Shown here piece after piece: positions 1 through 12,360 of a stretch of DNA of 64,000 bases. The notes below the pieces were generated by a model. The model did not search any database, was not told the origin of the DNA, and saw only the letters and a list, made by a program, of their open reading frames with translations. The position numbers were made by a program, and so were the translations under genes. This stretch comes from Topomyia yanbarensis (lineage: Eukaryota; Arthropoda; Insecta; Diptera; Culicidae): positions 392,973,037 through 393,037,036 of the forward strand of contig NC_080672.1 in assembly GCF_030247195.1 (NCBI RefSeq). The letters are read 5' to 3'. How positions within the stretch are numbered: position 1 is the stretch's first letter; each line of letters starts with the position of its first letter.

Positions 1-178
1 GCTCGTCGTGGTGGTGTAAAATGCATCTCCGATTTAATCTACGAATGCTGATGGTGTGCAGGAAAATGTCAGCCGAGATGCCGTGACCTACACTGAACAC
101 GCCAAGCGCAAAACCGCAATGAATGTCGTATATACTCTGAAGCGGCAGGGACGCACTTTGTATGGATTTGGAAGTTGA
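1..178 (+). pseudogene. Histone H4 pseudogene, C-terminal two thirds
   Basis: Histone H4 packages DNA in the nucleosome core. The first codons read ARRGGVK, then a near match to the H4 helix ISGLIYEE, and after a frame change bases 74-178 read [14 protein letters not shown] followed by [16 protein letters not shown] and TGA at 176-178, which is the H4 C-terminus almost residue for residue. The gene is broken: a TGA follows the residues LIYEC, about 18 bases are missing in the stretch corresponding to TRGVLKVFLENVI, and two codons are lost before AMNVVY (normally VTAMDVVY). The N-terminal third lies outside the window on the left. A histone-type 3' stem-loop follows at the expected distance, so this was a replication-dependent gene and not a processed copy. 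Identity is certain; loss of function is certain for this copy. Confidence 0.93.
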
Positions 179-210
179 AAAGGTAGAACTCACTTGTATC
201 ATTATAAAAA

Positions 211-230
211 GGCCCTTTTCAGGGCCACCA
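211..230 (+). terminator. Histone mRNA 3' stem-loop of the H4 remnant
   Basis: Bases 211-226 form a six-base-pair stem with a four-base loop (ggccct, tttc, agggcc) followed by ACCA, which matches the metazoan replication-dependent histone 3'-end signal bound by stem-loop binding protein. A purine-rich caaagaata about 14 bases downstream (241-249) is a plausible histone downstream element for U7 snRNP. The signal is intact although the gene upstream is broken. Confidence 0.9.
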
Positions 231-674
231 AAATCATTTCAAAGAATAAGTTTGCATTTTCTGTTTCATGGACTGTTTCTCCCTGGAGAGCAATTTGGGT
301 TAAACCCTAAATTATGATTTATTTCAGTACGCAAATTGCAAATATGGTCAGAAACAAACTGGAGTGAGGTTACTGGAGGAGGTTTTTACTAGGCGCATTC
401 AAAAAAGGTTTCAATTCTCAAACATTTTACCAAGGTGCCGTATTACATTACTCTTTTTACCCTGAGTGTTCGATAACCTCCGAATTGGAAACACAATTTC
501 AATTTTGTTCTTTATCAAAAATATGTGATCGACCAACGAAGGGGTGGAGCTATAGCTATAGTATACGAAGAACACATATTGAGGACAACACAAAAAAGGA
601 CGAGCTCTACATTGTGCTGTAGTCAGGTGTAAAAACTCAGTATGCTGTTGCTCACGCTCAGTTCGTTTCCAGCA

Positions 675-1671
675 TCAGCATGCAGCAGTTCGTTTGCAGC
701 ATCTCCCGCAAAATTCAAACCGCCGCACAGTGGTCCCAAAGAGCAAAAAAGGGGGTTTTTTGGATTGCGTCAAAACGGTTGACTTTAGCAATATGGTGTC
801 TTTGAGAAAGTTTCTTGGAGTAGAACTCCCCTTCTTTCTGTCTTATCGGATTGATGATTAATCCTCCTAAAAGTGAGTTACGAAATTTATTTTCTTCAAT
901 AATTCAGATAGACAAATACTTACTTCAGCAAAGTAGTAGAGAAACTCGTTACAAACATTTTACGCGAAGACTTCAACTCTCTATCTTTTAAGGTTTTTGA
1001 GATATGGGACATTATTTGTGAAAGGCCCCTTAAAAACAGCTTTTTCCTCATAAGTTTTCTTCTAGATTTTTTCCATTATATAAATGTTCTAGAACATTGT
1101 TTGGACTATTAAACTGCCGAAGACAGAAACTTGCTATCGCTAGTATGTGTGGAGATATTCACATTTTTTGATTGAAAATAGCTCTTTTTCCAATGCCGAT
1201 AACTTTTAAACGGGCAAACCACTTTGTAAACAAATTAAAGTGCAAGAAAAGCACAACAAATGCTGGAAAAATCTGATCACCCCAAGGCAAATAATGTCCC
1301 ATATCTCAAAAACCTTAAAAGATAGAGAGTTGAAGTCTTCGGGTAAAATGTTTGTAACGAGTTTCTCTACTACTTTGCTGAAGTAAGTATTTGTCTATCT
1401 GAATTGTTGAAGAAAATAAATTTCGTAACTCACTTTTAGGAGGATTAATCATCAATCCGATAAGACAGAAAGAAGGGGAGTTCTACTCCAAGAAACTTTC
1501 TCAAAGACACCATATTGCTAAAGTCAACCGTTTTGACGCAATCTAAAAAAACCCCTTTTTTGCTCTTTGGGACCACTGTGCGCCGTCCGTTTGCTGCTGT
1601 CAGAAGAGTTGGCCAAGCACGCCGTCTTCGATGGCACCAAAACTGTTACCATATACACCAGCTCCAAGTAA
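675..1671 (+). pseudogene. Histone H2B pseudogene split by a foldback element
   Basis: Histone H2B is a nucleosome core protein. Bases 1586-1671 encode a close match to the H2B C-terminus: [20 protein letters not shown], then YTSSK and TAA at 1669-1671 (family sequence [26 protein letters not shown] has several substitutions here). The left part ends at base 725 with codons for SRKIQTA, matching family SREIQTAV. The reading frame resumes directly after the 855-bp element at 726-1580, so the interruption is a clean insertion. Upstream of about 675 the match fades and no N-terminus is found. The gene is followed by its own histone stem-loop at 1696-1711. It lies downstream of the H4 remnant in the same orientation, consistent with a piece of a histone cluster. 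Confidence 0.88.
726..1580. mobile_element. Foldback element (855 bp) inserted in H2B
   Basis: The two ends are long inverted repeats of roughly 290 bases each: 726-1020 reads as the reverse complement of about 1286-1580, starting CACAGTGGTCCC and including a shared segment around gattaatcctcctaaaagtg. The middle (about 1020-1285) is unpaired AT-rich sequence with no coding potential. The element is flanked by the 5-base repeat cgccg at 721-725 and 1581-1585, and removing it restores the H2B reading frame, so the boundaries are firm. A divergent relative with similar ends lies at 57,989-59,360. The superfamily is not clear: the 5-base duplication is ambiguous because the flanks allow 3 to 5 bases. 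Confidence 0.88.
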
Positions 1672-1695
1672 ATTTCGAACACTGCCCAAACAAAA

Positions 1696-1711
1696 GGTCC
1701 TTTTCAGGGCC
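1696..1711 (+). terminator. Histone mRNA 3' stem-loop of the H2B remnant
   Basis: The stem ggtcct / agggcc (one G-U wobble) with loop tttc is the same structure as at 211-226. It lies 24 bases after the H2B stop codon and is followed by caaagaatgaa at 1724-1734, a near copy of the putative downstream element of the H4 remnant. This supports a genuine replication-dependent histone origin. Confidence 0.87.
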
Positions 1712-1739
1712 ATCAATTTATCGACAAAGAATGAAATTG

Positions 1740-4700
1740 AAGTTTTGGTATTACAAGCATCAGAAAGTGGCTTGTCAAGAGCGTTGGATGGTAAGTGAAC
1801 CACTTGTGAACAATATCGTCGCTTTCACGTAGAATGACACAAAATCAAAAGTTATTTGTGATTTATAGACAGTTTAGTGTAATGATTCAATTTACAAAAA
1901 TCGAACGTTTTCTAACGTTTCGATATGCTTCGTTTCAAAATTTTCGGCCAGAATGCTGCCTGTTTTTTCAAACGTGAAAATCTGCTGTTGTATTGAATGA
2001 AAACCTTCGATTTTTGCACTGATTGGAAATAGTTGTGACTAATTCTGTAGAATGTACAATTGCTGAAAATAACGGATTTTGTGAAAGCAGTGGTTGGTCC
2101 GTACAATTCGATTCCAAGCGAGCCAGACTAGTTTTCGTTGGAAGGTCCACCTCTGACAATAGAAGTAAACTATTTTATTTTGAATTCAACTACAACTTCC
2201 TTGAAAACAGCACAGCTAAAAAACTTTTGGGAAAAACGCGCAAACCTTTTTTTCTACTATAATAAAAACTAGTGCCCCCGCCGCACAGCATCATCAAGAT
2301 TGATAGTTATTCAAGCCGGGTGGAAAGGGGGAGGGAGGTTGTAAGGCAATGGAAAATTTCATTTATAATAATAATACTTTATAATTGGCTGGTCCTGAAA
2401 ACAACTTGTTGGTTTGTGGTTTATTTTGGGTCACAATTTAGGCCCGCTCGATTTCTGATAGCTGTGAATTTTTCGCAGGGCGACAGTTTTTCTACTCTGT
2501 ACGGCATCATAGTACATAGAAATAATATACAGGATAGTATATAAGCAATTTATATTTGTATAATGTAGTCTACAGTTGATTGACGAATAAATAAATTAAT
2601 TTCTGTTCGGTAGCGATGAGGCTTCTTAACGCCAACCGTGACTGGGGCACTTTTACACGGCCTTCGTTGCCAACCAGCCCCCTGTCAACGACGATGTCTC
2701 TGTACAGCCAGCATCACTGCCATGAAAGGCAAAACATTGATTTTGAACCGAATGATTAGAAGCTGTATTTAGTTACAAAATGTGGATTTTGATATGATAT
2801 TAAATCATCCCACAAGATGCAAAACGTCGTGTGGAATGCTTGAATATCGAGCATAGTGCCGAACATAGTTCTTTGTTTGGGGCTTTATAGCTATAACGCC
2901 CCATATATGTCGGTCGCTGTCAAACTCCATATGATGGTATAAGGTTGCCAGGAGGCTGTTGCCCACTGCTTGCGGGGAGCCTTTCCTCCGGTGGACTTAC
3001 GAGCGGTTTGTTTGGTACAGGCCATGTAGCGAAAAATGCTGATCTGCTACTTCTCTGATGCTGGTAGTAGGACGACGGTCAAACGCTCGTTTGCGTGCCT
3101 TCATTCATAAAAGTTCAACAATATTTTCAAAGAATGTTGCAAATTGTCAACTTGTTAATTCCAAAAATACTCCAAATAAACTATGAATGTGCTAAAGTCG
3201 ACAAAATCGCATAGAAATTGCTTATTCCAGATCAGAATTTACCGGTCTAAAGTGCATTCTACTTCACTCCGGTTATGTCTCTGCCATTACCCACCCATCT
3301 TTTTTAAACTTGTTTTCAAAGAGGAATCCAGTGTCCTCACATTAAGGACCGAGTCTTCACTAATCTAAGCATTTTCCATTTGTTTGTTGTTTTTCAGAAA
3401 TGCTCATAGTTCTTGTCCAGATTTATATTTCCATATATTTTTATTATTATTAGTCATCCCTGAAACGATATAAAACTACAAAAAATACTTATTTTTTATC
3501 ATTTCACGGATTTGGATTGAAAAATAGAAAAGGAGATGATGTCTCGTTCTTGGAATTGAATTAAATTGAATTTGATGTAGTTTTCGATTTTTGGTCACAC
3601 GACTCTCCATAGTGCAACGTTTCGAAGGAATACCCTTTCATCCACTGGGAAAAGCAGAGTTTGAGCATAAATTACAATATATACGCGAACGGAGACTGAT
3701 ACAAGCACTGAAGAAGATTACAAGTAGTAATCGAAATACCGGTATCTGTTAAATGGTGAAGTGCAAGTGCATTTAACTATAAAAACATAGTGGAATTAAA
3801 TGGAAGGAAACCTTTGAAACATTAGCATAAATTAGTTTTTTCATAGTACAAATATTTTCAAATTTTGTCAGGACTACATATATTTTCTTTTTCAATTGGA
3901 ATGTAATATTAAGTTTGTTTCCACGATTGGTTCTGCCTTTCATTTGAAGCTAGGTTCGTTAAGATCGTTTTAGCCATTACTGAGAAAATTACATGACATT
4001 AGTGCACATAAATACATATACAGACATTGTTCCAATTTGTCGAGCTGAGTCGATTGGTATAAAAGACTCGTGTCTCTGAGCCTCGGAAAAGGTGATCAAA
4101 GTTTGAGCGCATCCTATACATTTCTTTTGTAAGAAATGTAAAAATCCCAAAAAAACATCTTTTTTTATGAGCCACTGATAAGGGGGACCCCTTTGAATAC
4201 CGGCGCCGTCTGGTGTGCTGATGTAGAGCATCACATTCCACTAAGACAAAGCAAGATCACCCATAAAACAATTAGGTACATATAAAAACAGGTTGTAAAA
4301 CCATAGTAGATTGGTGTACCTGTCAGTTTAATAGCCCATTAAATGCCAATCATCGTTTGCTACGTGTTGCTCCCAATAAATTACCTTGCGTACTAAACTC
4401 ATCGGGTGAACGTTTCTATTGTCGACATATTAGGCCATGTCATTAATTCTACACTCGATTCGAGGGGGTTAGAATATTTCGTAAGAAACTTTCATACCTC
4501 GCGTCTGTTGTTTTTTAATTCACGAACCGAAACTAAATCGCGCTAATTCCCTGATAATAGATTTTGTGATCTAGAGCGGATATAGGAGCATGCAAATTAT
4601 CAACAGCTTTGTGTGTTGAGTCAGCTTGGACGACATTCTTCGCAACTAATTAGACTATTCAAACAGTTTGGCGCGATCTTATCAGCTATAACTGAGCTAT

Positions 4701-6820
4701 TGCGGATGTATGGCTAGATACGTTGGATCATCCGATGCGTGCATGACATCGTATCATCATCATATAAAAAGATATCTGAATAGACTAACATATGTTATGT
4801 CTTACTAAATAGGAAAGACAGCTTAAGCACTTGACTTTTTTGGTATCTACTCAATAAAAGAAAACAATATGAATGGAAATTCATGCAAATTATTGACTTA
4901 TTACATACATTTCACATAACCCCTGAGAGACAAAAATATTCGATCGCGCCTGGTTTAATCCGGAAGATCTCGCACTCTGCACGAATAAGCACATCGTCAA
5001 AAAACGATTCGTTTTAATACGATACGTTTATCCACACTGGATTCTTTGTTCTGACCTACTCGACAAAAGACATCTGTCCTTTGAGAAGATAGCTCTTCTG
5101 TCAATGCTCGCTAATAGTTAGCATAGAGCGATGGGAGTATGAACGACGATGATGACGCGTCGTGCCTAACCACAGTTGCCTCTGGTAGAAGAGGGCTCTC
5201 GAGCTGCACCTTTTTGATCTTCTCATCATTCGATGGTCCTCGCGTCGATACACTTGAACCGTTGTTGTTGCTTGTGGCATGCCATTCGGCGGTGTGGCCT
5301 CACACCAACTTGTTTGAATGCCCAAACTGTGACAGACCGGTATTTTCGGGGAGGGTGGGGGTCATAAAAATAATGCGAAGGATTTATATCTACTTTTAGC
5401 TTCCCCCTTTTTTTTACAATGGGTCGTAAATTTACTGCTGGCTGCCACAGAACTGCCGGGAACTCCGGTGAGTTGTGAGGAAATTTGTCGAAAATATTCA
5501 ACAATTATTGGGTAAATATTGAACAAGTTACTTCGGTTGTGTCAGAGAAGACAACCGCTTCCCGCCACGTTCTGAGACGGGATAGCGGAGAGAGTGCTGC
5601 CTGTTGCTTCACTATAATCAATGAGCAAATATTTGGATGGTGGTGCTTCTTGAGTTGTTGATGTTTTCATTAATATGCTACACGGATGCCGATGACTAAT
5701 GTTGTGAGACGGATTGCCTTAAAAACAATTCAGTTACCATAGAATCACAATTTACAATAAAAGCGCCAAAATTACAATCATAGCTTTCAAAACATATTTT
5801 CAACTGCAATAACTGTTATGATTTAATATGCCCACTAAAATGATAAACGACCCGCTTACTGTCATCGAAATTACCTATAAAATCAAGCAAACAAATCGAA
5901 CCCTGTTTCACCCGTACCGGTATCCTATCGAACTTAAATAACACTCGAGACTGTCAGTGTCAGATGTGATGATTACTAACGAGCCGATGAGAGGTAATTC
6001 CATCGCAGCACCGAGAACCGGCCTGCTATTTAGCTGTTGCCGCGGGTGGCGTATTGAATATTGATTGCCAGATCTCCACGTGTGATCGTTGGGATGGCTT
6101 CCCTAGAAGATGCAACGTTTTACATGGACTTATTCCATGTTCCCATAATCTACCTTTTGGGCAATACATTTTGTAAATTTAGTTACTTGATAACACCTTT
6201 TGTGACCACTATCAACCACCGTTCCGTTCGATCTCTGACGAACGATGACCGATTGCTTCGCCGTGATTATCGCTATAATTTATGTTTACATTCAATGTTT
6301 AATTATTCGTGCTGTCGGCGTTGTATGGGGTCTTCTCTCGTGTAACTTTGTTCCCATCATGTTATTTGCTTGCTCTCAGCTCGTGTTGTGACTAATATAT
6401 TTGAAATACCGTAGAACTGGGTGTCTTCAATTTACGGGGCACGATTCAGTCAGTAGCATTGGTTATATAATTAACACCCATACACCCGGTGAGTCGTTTA
6501 TGAATTCTCTCGGTTCTTTTCTCTGTTGCTTTTTTATCGACATATTAATTATTGTTTTTCTGGGAACTGCTTTCTAATCGGAAAGAAAATTTCATCATAT
6601 CGATTTAGCATTCATAGTGATGTAATGTCAATCTCAGCGCTATAGTTAAAGTTTCACTCTTATACAAATATGGTAGTTTTTTGGAATTGCTACTAGTGTC
6701 GAAAAGTTGATTGGCTTTCAATGTTGGATGATATGTTTAAATACATTTTATGCTCACCAGCGGATCGACAAAATTCTGCTTTTAACTGTTATTCGGGATT
6801 TCAGAACAAAAAACCTGTTT
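1740..6820. other. AT-rich DNA with no recognisable gene
   Basis: I read both strands and found no reading frame with a recognisable domain, no RNA gene and no clear repeat boundary. Short open frames in this stretch (for example near 2,023-2,262, 5,139-5,399 and 6,061-6,345) have no domain I recognise. The region may be intergenic or intronic host DNA, or unrecognised old repeats. Confidence 0.6.
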
Positions 6821-7487
6821 TAATCCACCTAGCGGTGCAATTGTGCCTTTCTCATCAATCCAAACTACACGGAAAATTGTTCCCAAAATCGTGAATAATG
6901 TGCCACGAATCCTGGAACAATCACGGTTTTACGTTATGAAAACAGGATCATCATCAAAAATTTTGTGTTTTATAATTATGTTCAATTTCCCTTCAGTAAC
7001 GCCCGCATAACGCTTATTTTAGTGGAACTATTTGATTTTGTTCTGTGATCTTCCGTCACGGTTTCCGCCAAGTCATTTCTAATGCGATTTTCAGTACGCA
7101 AACTAGTACACGACTTTATGAACATTATTCATAAAACCTCACTCATGATGAATTTCATAGATATGGGAGCCTTAGTTCACAAAATCAAGATATTCTCGAT
7201 ATGTTCTCGTGAACTATTTCGCGAAATTCAAAATTGTATTCATGAATCCATTTAATTCTCGTGTACTAAATTCATGATCTCTAATATTTATAAGGTAAGA
7301 TCCTATATCCGTGCTCGTGAAATAGTTCACAAGATCATCAAATATTATTCATGTATGTGAACGTGAACTGATTCATGATTCCTAATATATGTCACAATCA
7401 CAATATGTCACAATCCAAAATCCGTGCTCGTAAAATAGTTAATTCATGTTTAAATTTTCTTTAAAAAGTTTAACCTTTTCTCGATCA
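6820..7487. repeat. Possible dispersed-repeat end and inverted motifs
   Basis: Around 6,828-6,865 the sequence ccacctagcggtgcaatt followed by gcctttctcat resembles the end of a dispersed mosquito repeat whose other end appears as atgagaaaggc near 44,522-44,534. Bases 7,080-7,440 hold several short inverted repeats built on gtgaactatttcgcgaa and attcatgaat, without a clear element boundary. The satellite begins directly afterwards. Confidence 0.35.
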
Positions 7488-10400
7488 ATTTTACGAAATT
7501 TTACAAAATTTTTCGAAATTTTGCAAATTATACGAAATTTTACAAATTTTTACAAATTTTACGAAATTTTTGCAAATTTTACAAAATTTTACTAACTTTA
7601 TGAAATTTAAAAAATTTTACGAAATCTTGCAAATTTTACGAAATTTTACAAATTTTACGAAATTTTTTCAAATTTTACGAAATTTTTGCAAAATTTACGA
7701 AATTTTACAAGTTTTACTAAATTTTACGAAATTTTACTAATTTTGCGAAATTTTACGAAACTTTATAGAATTTTACTAATTTTATGAAATATAAAAAAAA
7801 TTACGAAATATTACAAATTTTACGAAATTTTACAAATTTTACGAAATTTTACAAATCTTACGAAATTTTACGAAATTATACAAACTACAAAATTTTACGA
7901 AATTCTACGAAATTTTACAGATTTTACAAATTTTACGAAATTTTGCAAATTTTACGAATTTTTACAAATTCTACGAAATTTTACAAATTTTACGAAATTT
8001 TACAAATTTTACGAAATTTCACAAATGTTACGAAATTTTACGAATTTTCTAAATTTTACAAAATTTTACAGAATTTTAAAAAAATTAACGAAATTTTACA
8101 AAATTTTACGAAATTTCACTAAATTTGACAAAATTTTACGAAATTTTTGTGAATTTTTACGAAATTTTACGGAATTTAACGAAATTTTACGAAATTTTAA
8201 GAAATTTTACAAAACTTTTTACGGAATTTAACGAAATTTTACAAAACTTTAAGAAATTTTACAAATTTTACAAATTTTTGTAAATTTTACAAATTTTTGT
8301 AAATTTTACAAATTTTTGTAAATTTTACAAATTTTTGTAAATTTTACAAATTTTTGTAAATTTTACAAGTTTTTGTAAATTTTACAAATTTTTGTAAATT
8401 TTACAAATTTTTGTAAATTTTACAAATTTTTGTAAATTTTACAAATTTTTGTAAATTTACAAATTTTTGTAAATTTTACAAATTTTTGTAAATTTTACAA
8501 ATTTTTGTAAATTTTACAAATTTTTGTAAATTTTACAAATTTTTGTAAATTTTACAAACTTTGTAAATTTTACAAATTTTTGTAAATTTTACATATTTTT
8601 GTAAATTTTACAAATTTTTGTAAATTTTACAAATTTTTGTAAATTTTACGAAATTTTTGTAAATTTTACGAAATTTTTGAAAATTTTACGAAATTTTTAT
8701 AAATTTAACAAAATACAATTACACAAATTTACAAATTTTTGTAAATTTTACGAAATTTTTGTAATTTTTACGAAATTTTTGTAAATTTTACGAAATTTTT
8801 GTGAATTTTACAAATTTTTGTTAATTTTACGAAATTTTTGTAAATTTTACGAAAATTGTTGTAAATTTTACGATATTTTTGTAATTTTACGAAATTTTTG
8901 TAAATTTTACGAAATTTTTGTAAATTTTTGTTAATTTAACGAAATCTTTGTAAATTTTACGAAATTTTTGTAAATTTTACGAAATTTTTGTAAGTTTTAC
9001 GAAATTTTTGTAAATTTTACGAAACTTTTGTAAATTTTCTGAAATTTTTGTAAATTTTACGAAATTTTTGTAAATTTGGCGAAATTTTTGTAAATTTTAC
9101 GAAATTTTTGTAAATTTTACTAAATTTTTGTAAATTTTACGAAATTTTTGTAAATTTTACGAAATTTTGGCAAATGTTACGAAATTTTTGTAAATTTTAC
9201 GAAATTTTTGTAAATTTTACGAAATTTTTGTAATTTTACTAAATTTTTGTAATTTTGCGAAATTTTTGTAAATTTTACGAAATTGTTGTAAATTTTACGA
9301 AATTTTTGTAAATTTTACGAAATTTTTGTAAATTTTACGAAATTTTTGTAAACTTCACGAAATTTTTGTAAATTTTACGAAATTGTTGTAAATTTTACGA
9401 AATTTTTGTAAATTTTTCGAAATTTTTGTAAATTTTACGAAATTTTTGCAAATGTAACGAAATTTTTGTAAATTTTACGAAATTTTTGCAAATGTTACGA
9501 AATTTTTGTAAATTTTACGAAATTTTTGTAAATGTTGCGAAATTTTTGTAAATTTTACGAAATTTTTGTAAATTTTACGAAATTTTTGCAAATGTTACGA
9601 AATTTTTGTAAATTTTACGAAATTTTTGTAAATTTTACGAAATTTTTGTAAATTTTACGAAATTTTTGTAAATTTTACGAAATTTTTGTAAATTTTACGA
9701 AATTTTTATAAATTTTACGAAAGTTTTATAAATTTTACGAAATTTTTATAAATTTTACGAAATTTTTGTAAGCTTTACGAAATTTTTGTAAATTTTACGA
9801 AATTCTTGCAAATGTTACGAAATTTTTGTAAATTTTACGAAATTTTTGTAAATTTTACGAAATTTTTGTAAATTTTACGAAATTTTTATAAATTTTACGA
9901 AATTTTTATAAATTTTACGAAATTTTTATAAATTTTACGAAATTTTTATAAATTTTACGAAATTTTTATAAATTTTACGAAATTTTTGTAAGCTTTACGA
10001 AATTTTTGTAAATTTTACGAAATTTTTGTAAATTTTACAAAATTTTGTAAATTTTACGAAATTTTTGTAAATTTTACGAAATTTTTGTAAATTTTACGAA
10101 ATTGTTGTACATTTTACGAAATTTAAATTTTACGAAATTGTTGCAAATTTTACGAAATTTTCGTAAATTTTGCGAAATTTTTGTGAATTTTACGTAATTT
10201 TTGTAAATTTTACGAAATTTTTGTAATTTTACGAAATTTTTGTAAGTTTTACGAAATTTTTGTAAATTTTACGAAATTTTTGTGAATTTTACGTAATTTT
10301 TGTAAATTTTTCGAAATTTTTGTAAAATTTTTTGTAAATTTTACGAAATTTTTGTAAATTTTACGAATTCTTTGTAAATTTAACGAAGTTTTTGTAAATT

Positions 10401-12360
10401 TTACGAAATTTTTGTAAATTTTACGAAATTTTTGTGAATTTTACAAAGTTTTTGTAAATTTTACGATACTTTTGTAAATTTTACGAAATTTTTAAATTTT
10501 ACGAAATTTTTGTAAATTTTACGAAATTTTTGTAAATTTTACGAAATTTTTGTAAATTTTATGAATTTTTTGTAAATTTTACGAAATTTTTGTAAATTTT
10601 ACGAAATTTTTGTAAATTTTACGAAATTTTTGTAAATTTTACGAAATTTTTGTAATTTTACGAAATTTTTGTAAATTTTACAAAATTTTTGTAATTTTAC
10701 GAAATTTTTGTAATTTTACGAAATTTTTGTAATTTTACGAAATTTTTGTAAATTTTACGAAATTGTTGTAAATTTTACGAAATTTTTGAAAATTTTACAG
10801 AATTTTTGTAAATTTTACGACATTTTTGTAAATTTTACGAAATTTTTGTAAATTTTACGAAATTTTTGTAAATTTTACGAAATTTTTGTGAATTTTACAA
10901 AATTTTTGTAAATTTTACGATATTTTTGTAAATTTTACGAAATTTTTGTAAATTTTACGAAATTTTTGTAAATTTTACAGAATTTTTGTAAATTTTACGA
11001 AATTTTTGTAAATTTTACGAAATTTTTGTAAATTTTACGAAATTTTTGTAAATTTTACGAAATTTTTGTGAATTTTACAAAGTTTTTGTAAATTTTACGA
11101 TATTTTTGTAAATTCCACGAAATTTTTAAATTTTACGAAATTTTTGTAAATTTTACGAAATTTTCGTAAATTTTACGAAATTTTTGTAAATTTTATGAAT
11201 TTTTTGTAAATTTTACGAAATTTTTGTAAATTTTACGAAATTTTTGTAAATTTTACGAAATTTTTGTAATTTTACGAAATTTTTGTAAATTTTTCAAAAT
11301 TTTTGTAATTTTACTAAATTTTTGTAATTTTATGAAATTTTTGTTATTTTACGAAATTTTTGTAAATTTTACGAAATTGTTGTAAATTTTACGAAATTTT
11401 TGTAAATTTTACGATATTTTTGTGAATTTTACGTAATTTTTGTAAATTTTACGAAATTTTTGCAGCTTTACGAAATTTTTGTAAATTTTTCGAAATTTTT
11501 GTAAAATTTTTTGTAGATTTTACGAAATTTTTGTAAATTTTACGAGATTTTTGTAAATTTTGTAATTTTTTACGAAATTTTTGTAAATTTTACGAATATT
11601 TTGTAAATTTTACGAAATTTTTATAAATTTTACGAAATTTTCGTAAATTTTACAAATTTTTGTAAATTTTACAAATTTTTGTAAATTTTACAAATTTTCG
11701 TAAATTTTACAAATTTTCGTAAATTTTACAAATTTTTGTAAATTTTACAAAATTTTTGTAATTTTACGAAATTTTTCTAAATTATACAAAATTTTTGTAA
11801 TTTTACGAATTTTTTGTAATTTTACGAAATTTTTGTAATTTTACGAAATTTTTGTAAATTTTAAGAATTTTTTGTAATTTTACGAAATTTTTGTAAGTTT
11901 TACGAAATTTTTGTAAATTTTTTGAAATTTTTGTAAAATTTTTTGTAAATTTTACGAAATTTTTGTAAATTTTACGAGATTTTTGTAAATTTTACGAATT
12001 CTTTGTAAATTTTACGAAATTTTTGTAAATTTTGTAATTTTTACGAAATTTTTGTAAATTTTACGAATATTTTGTAAATTTTACGAAATTTTTACAAATT
12101 TTACGAAATTTTCGTAAATTTTGCAAATTTTCGTAAATTTTACAAATTTTCGTAAATTTTACAAATTTTTGTAAATTTTACAAATTTTTGTAAATGTAAC
12201 AAATTTTTGTAAATTTTACAAATTTTTGTAAATTTTACAAATTTTTACAATTTTACAAATTTTTGGAAATTTTACAAATTTTTGTAAATTTTACGAAATT
12301 TTTGTAAATTTTACAAAGTTTTACAAATTTTGTAAATTTCACAAATTTTTGTAAATTTTA

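Noticed and set aside
7784..8231. Open frames rich in Asn, Phe, Thr, Lys, Tyr in the satellite
   Set aside because: They arise because the 10-base unit rarely makes a stop in one frame; composition follows the repeat and there is no gene context.
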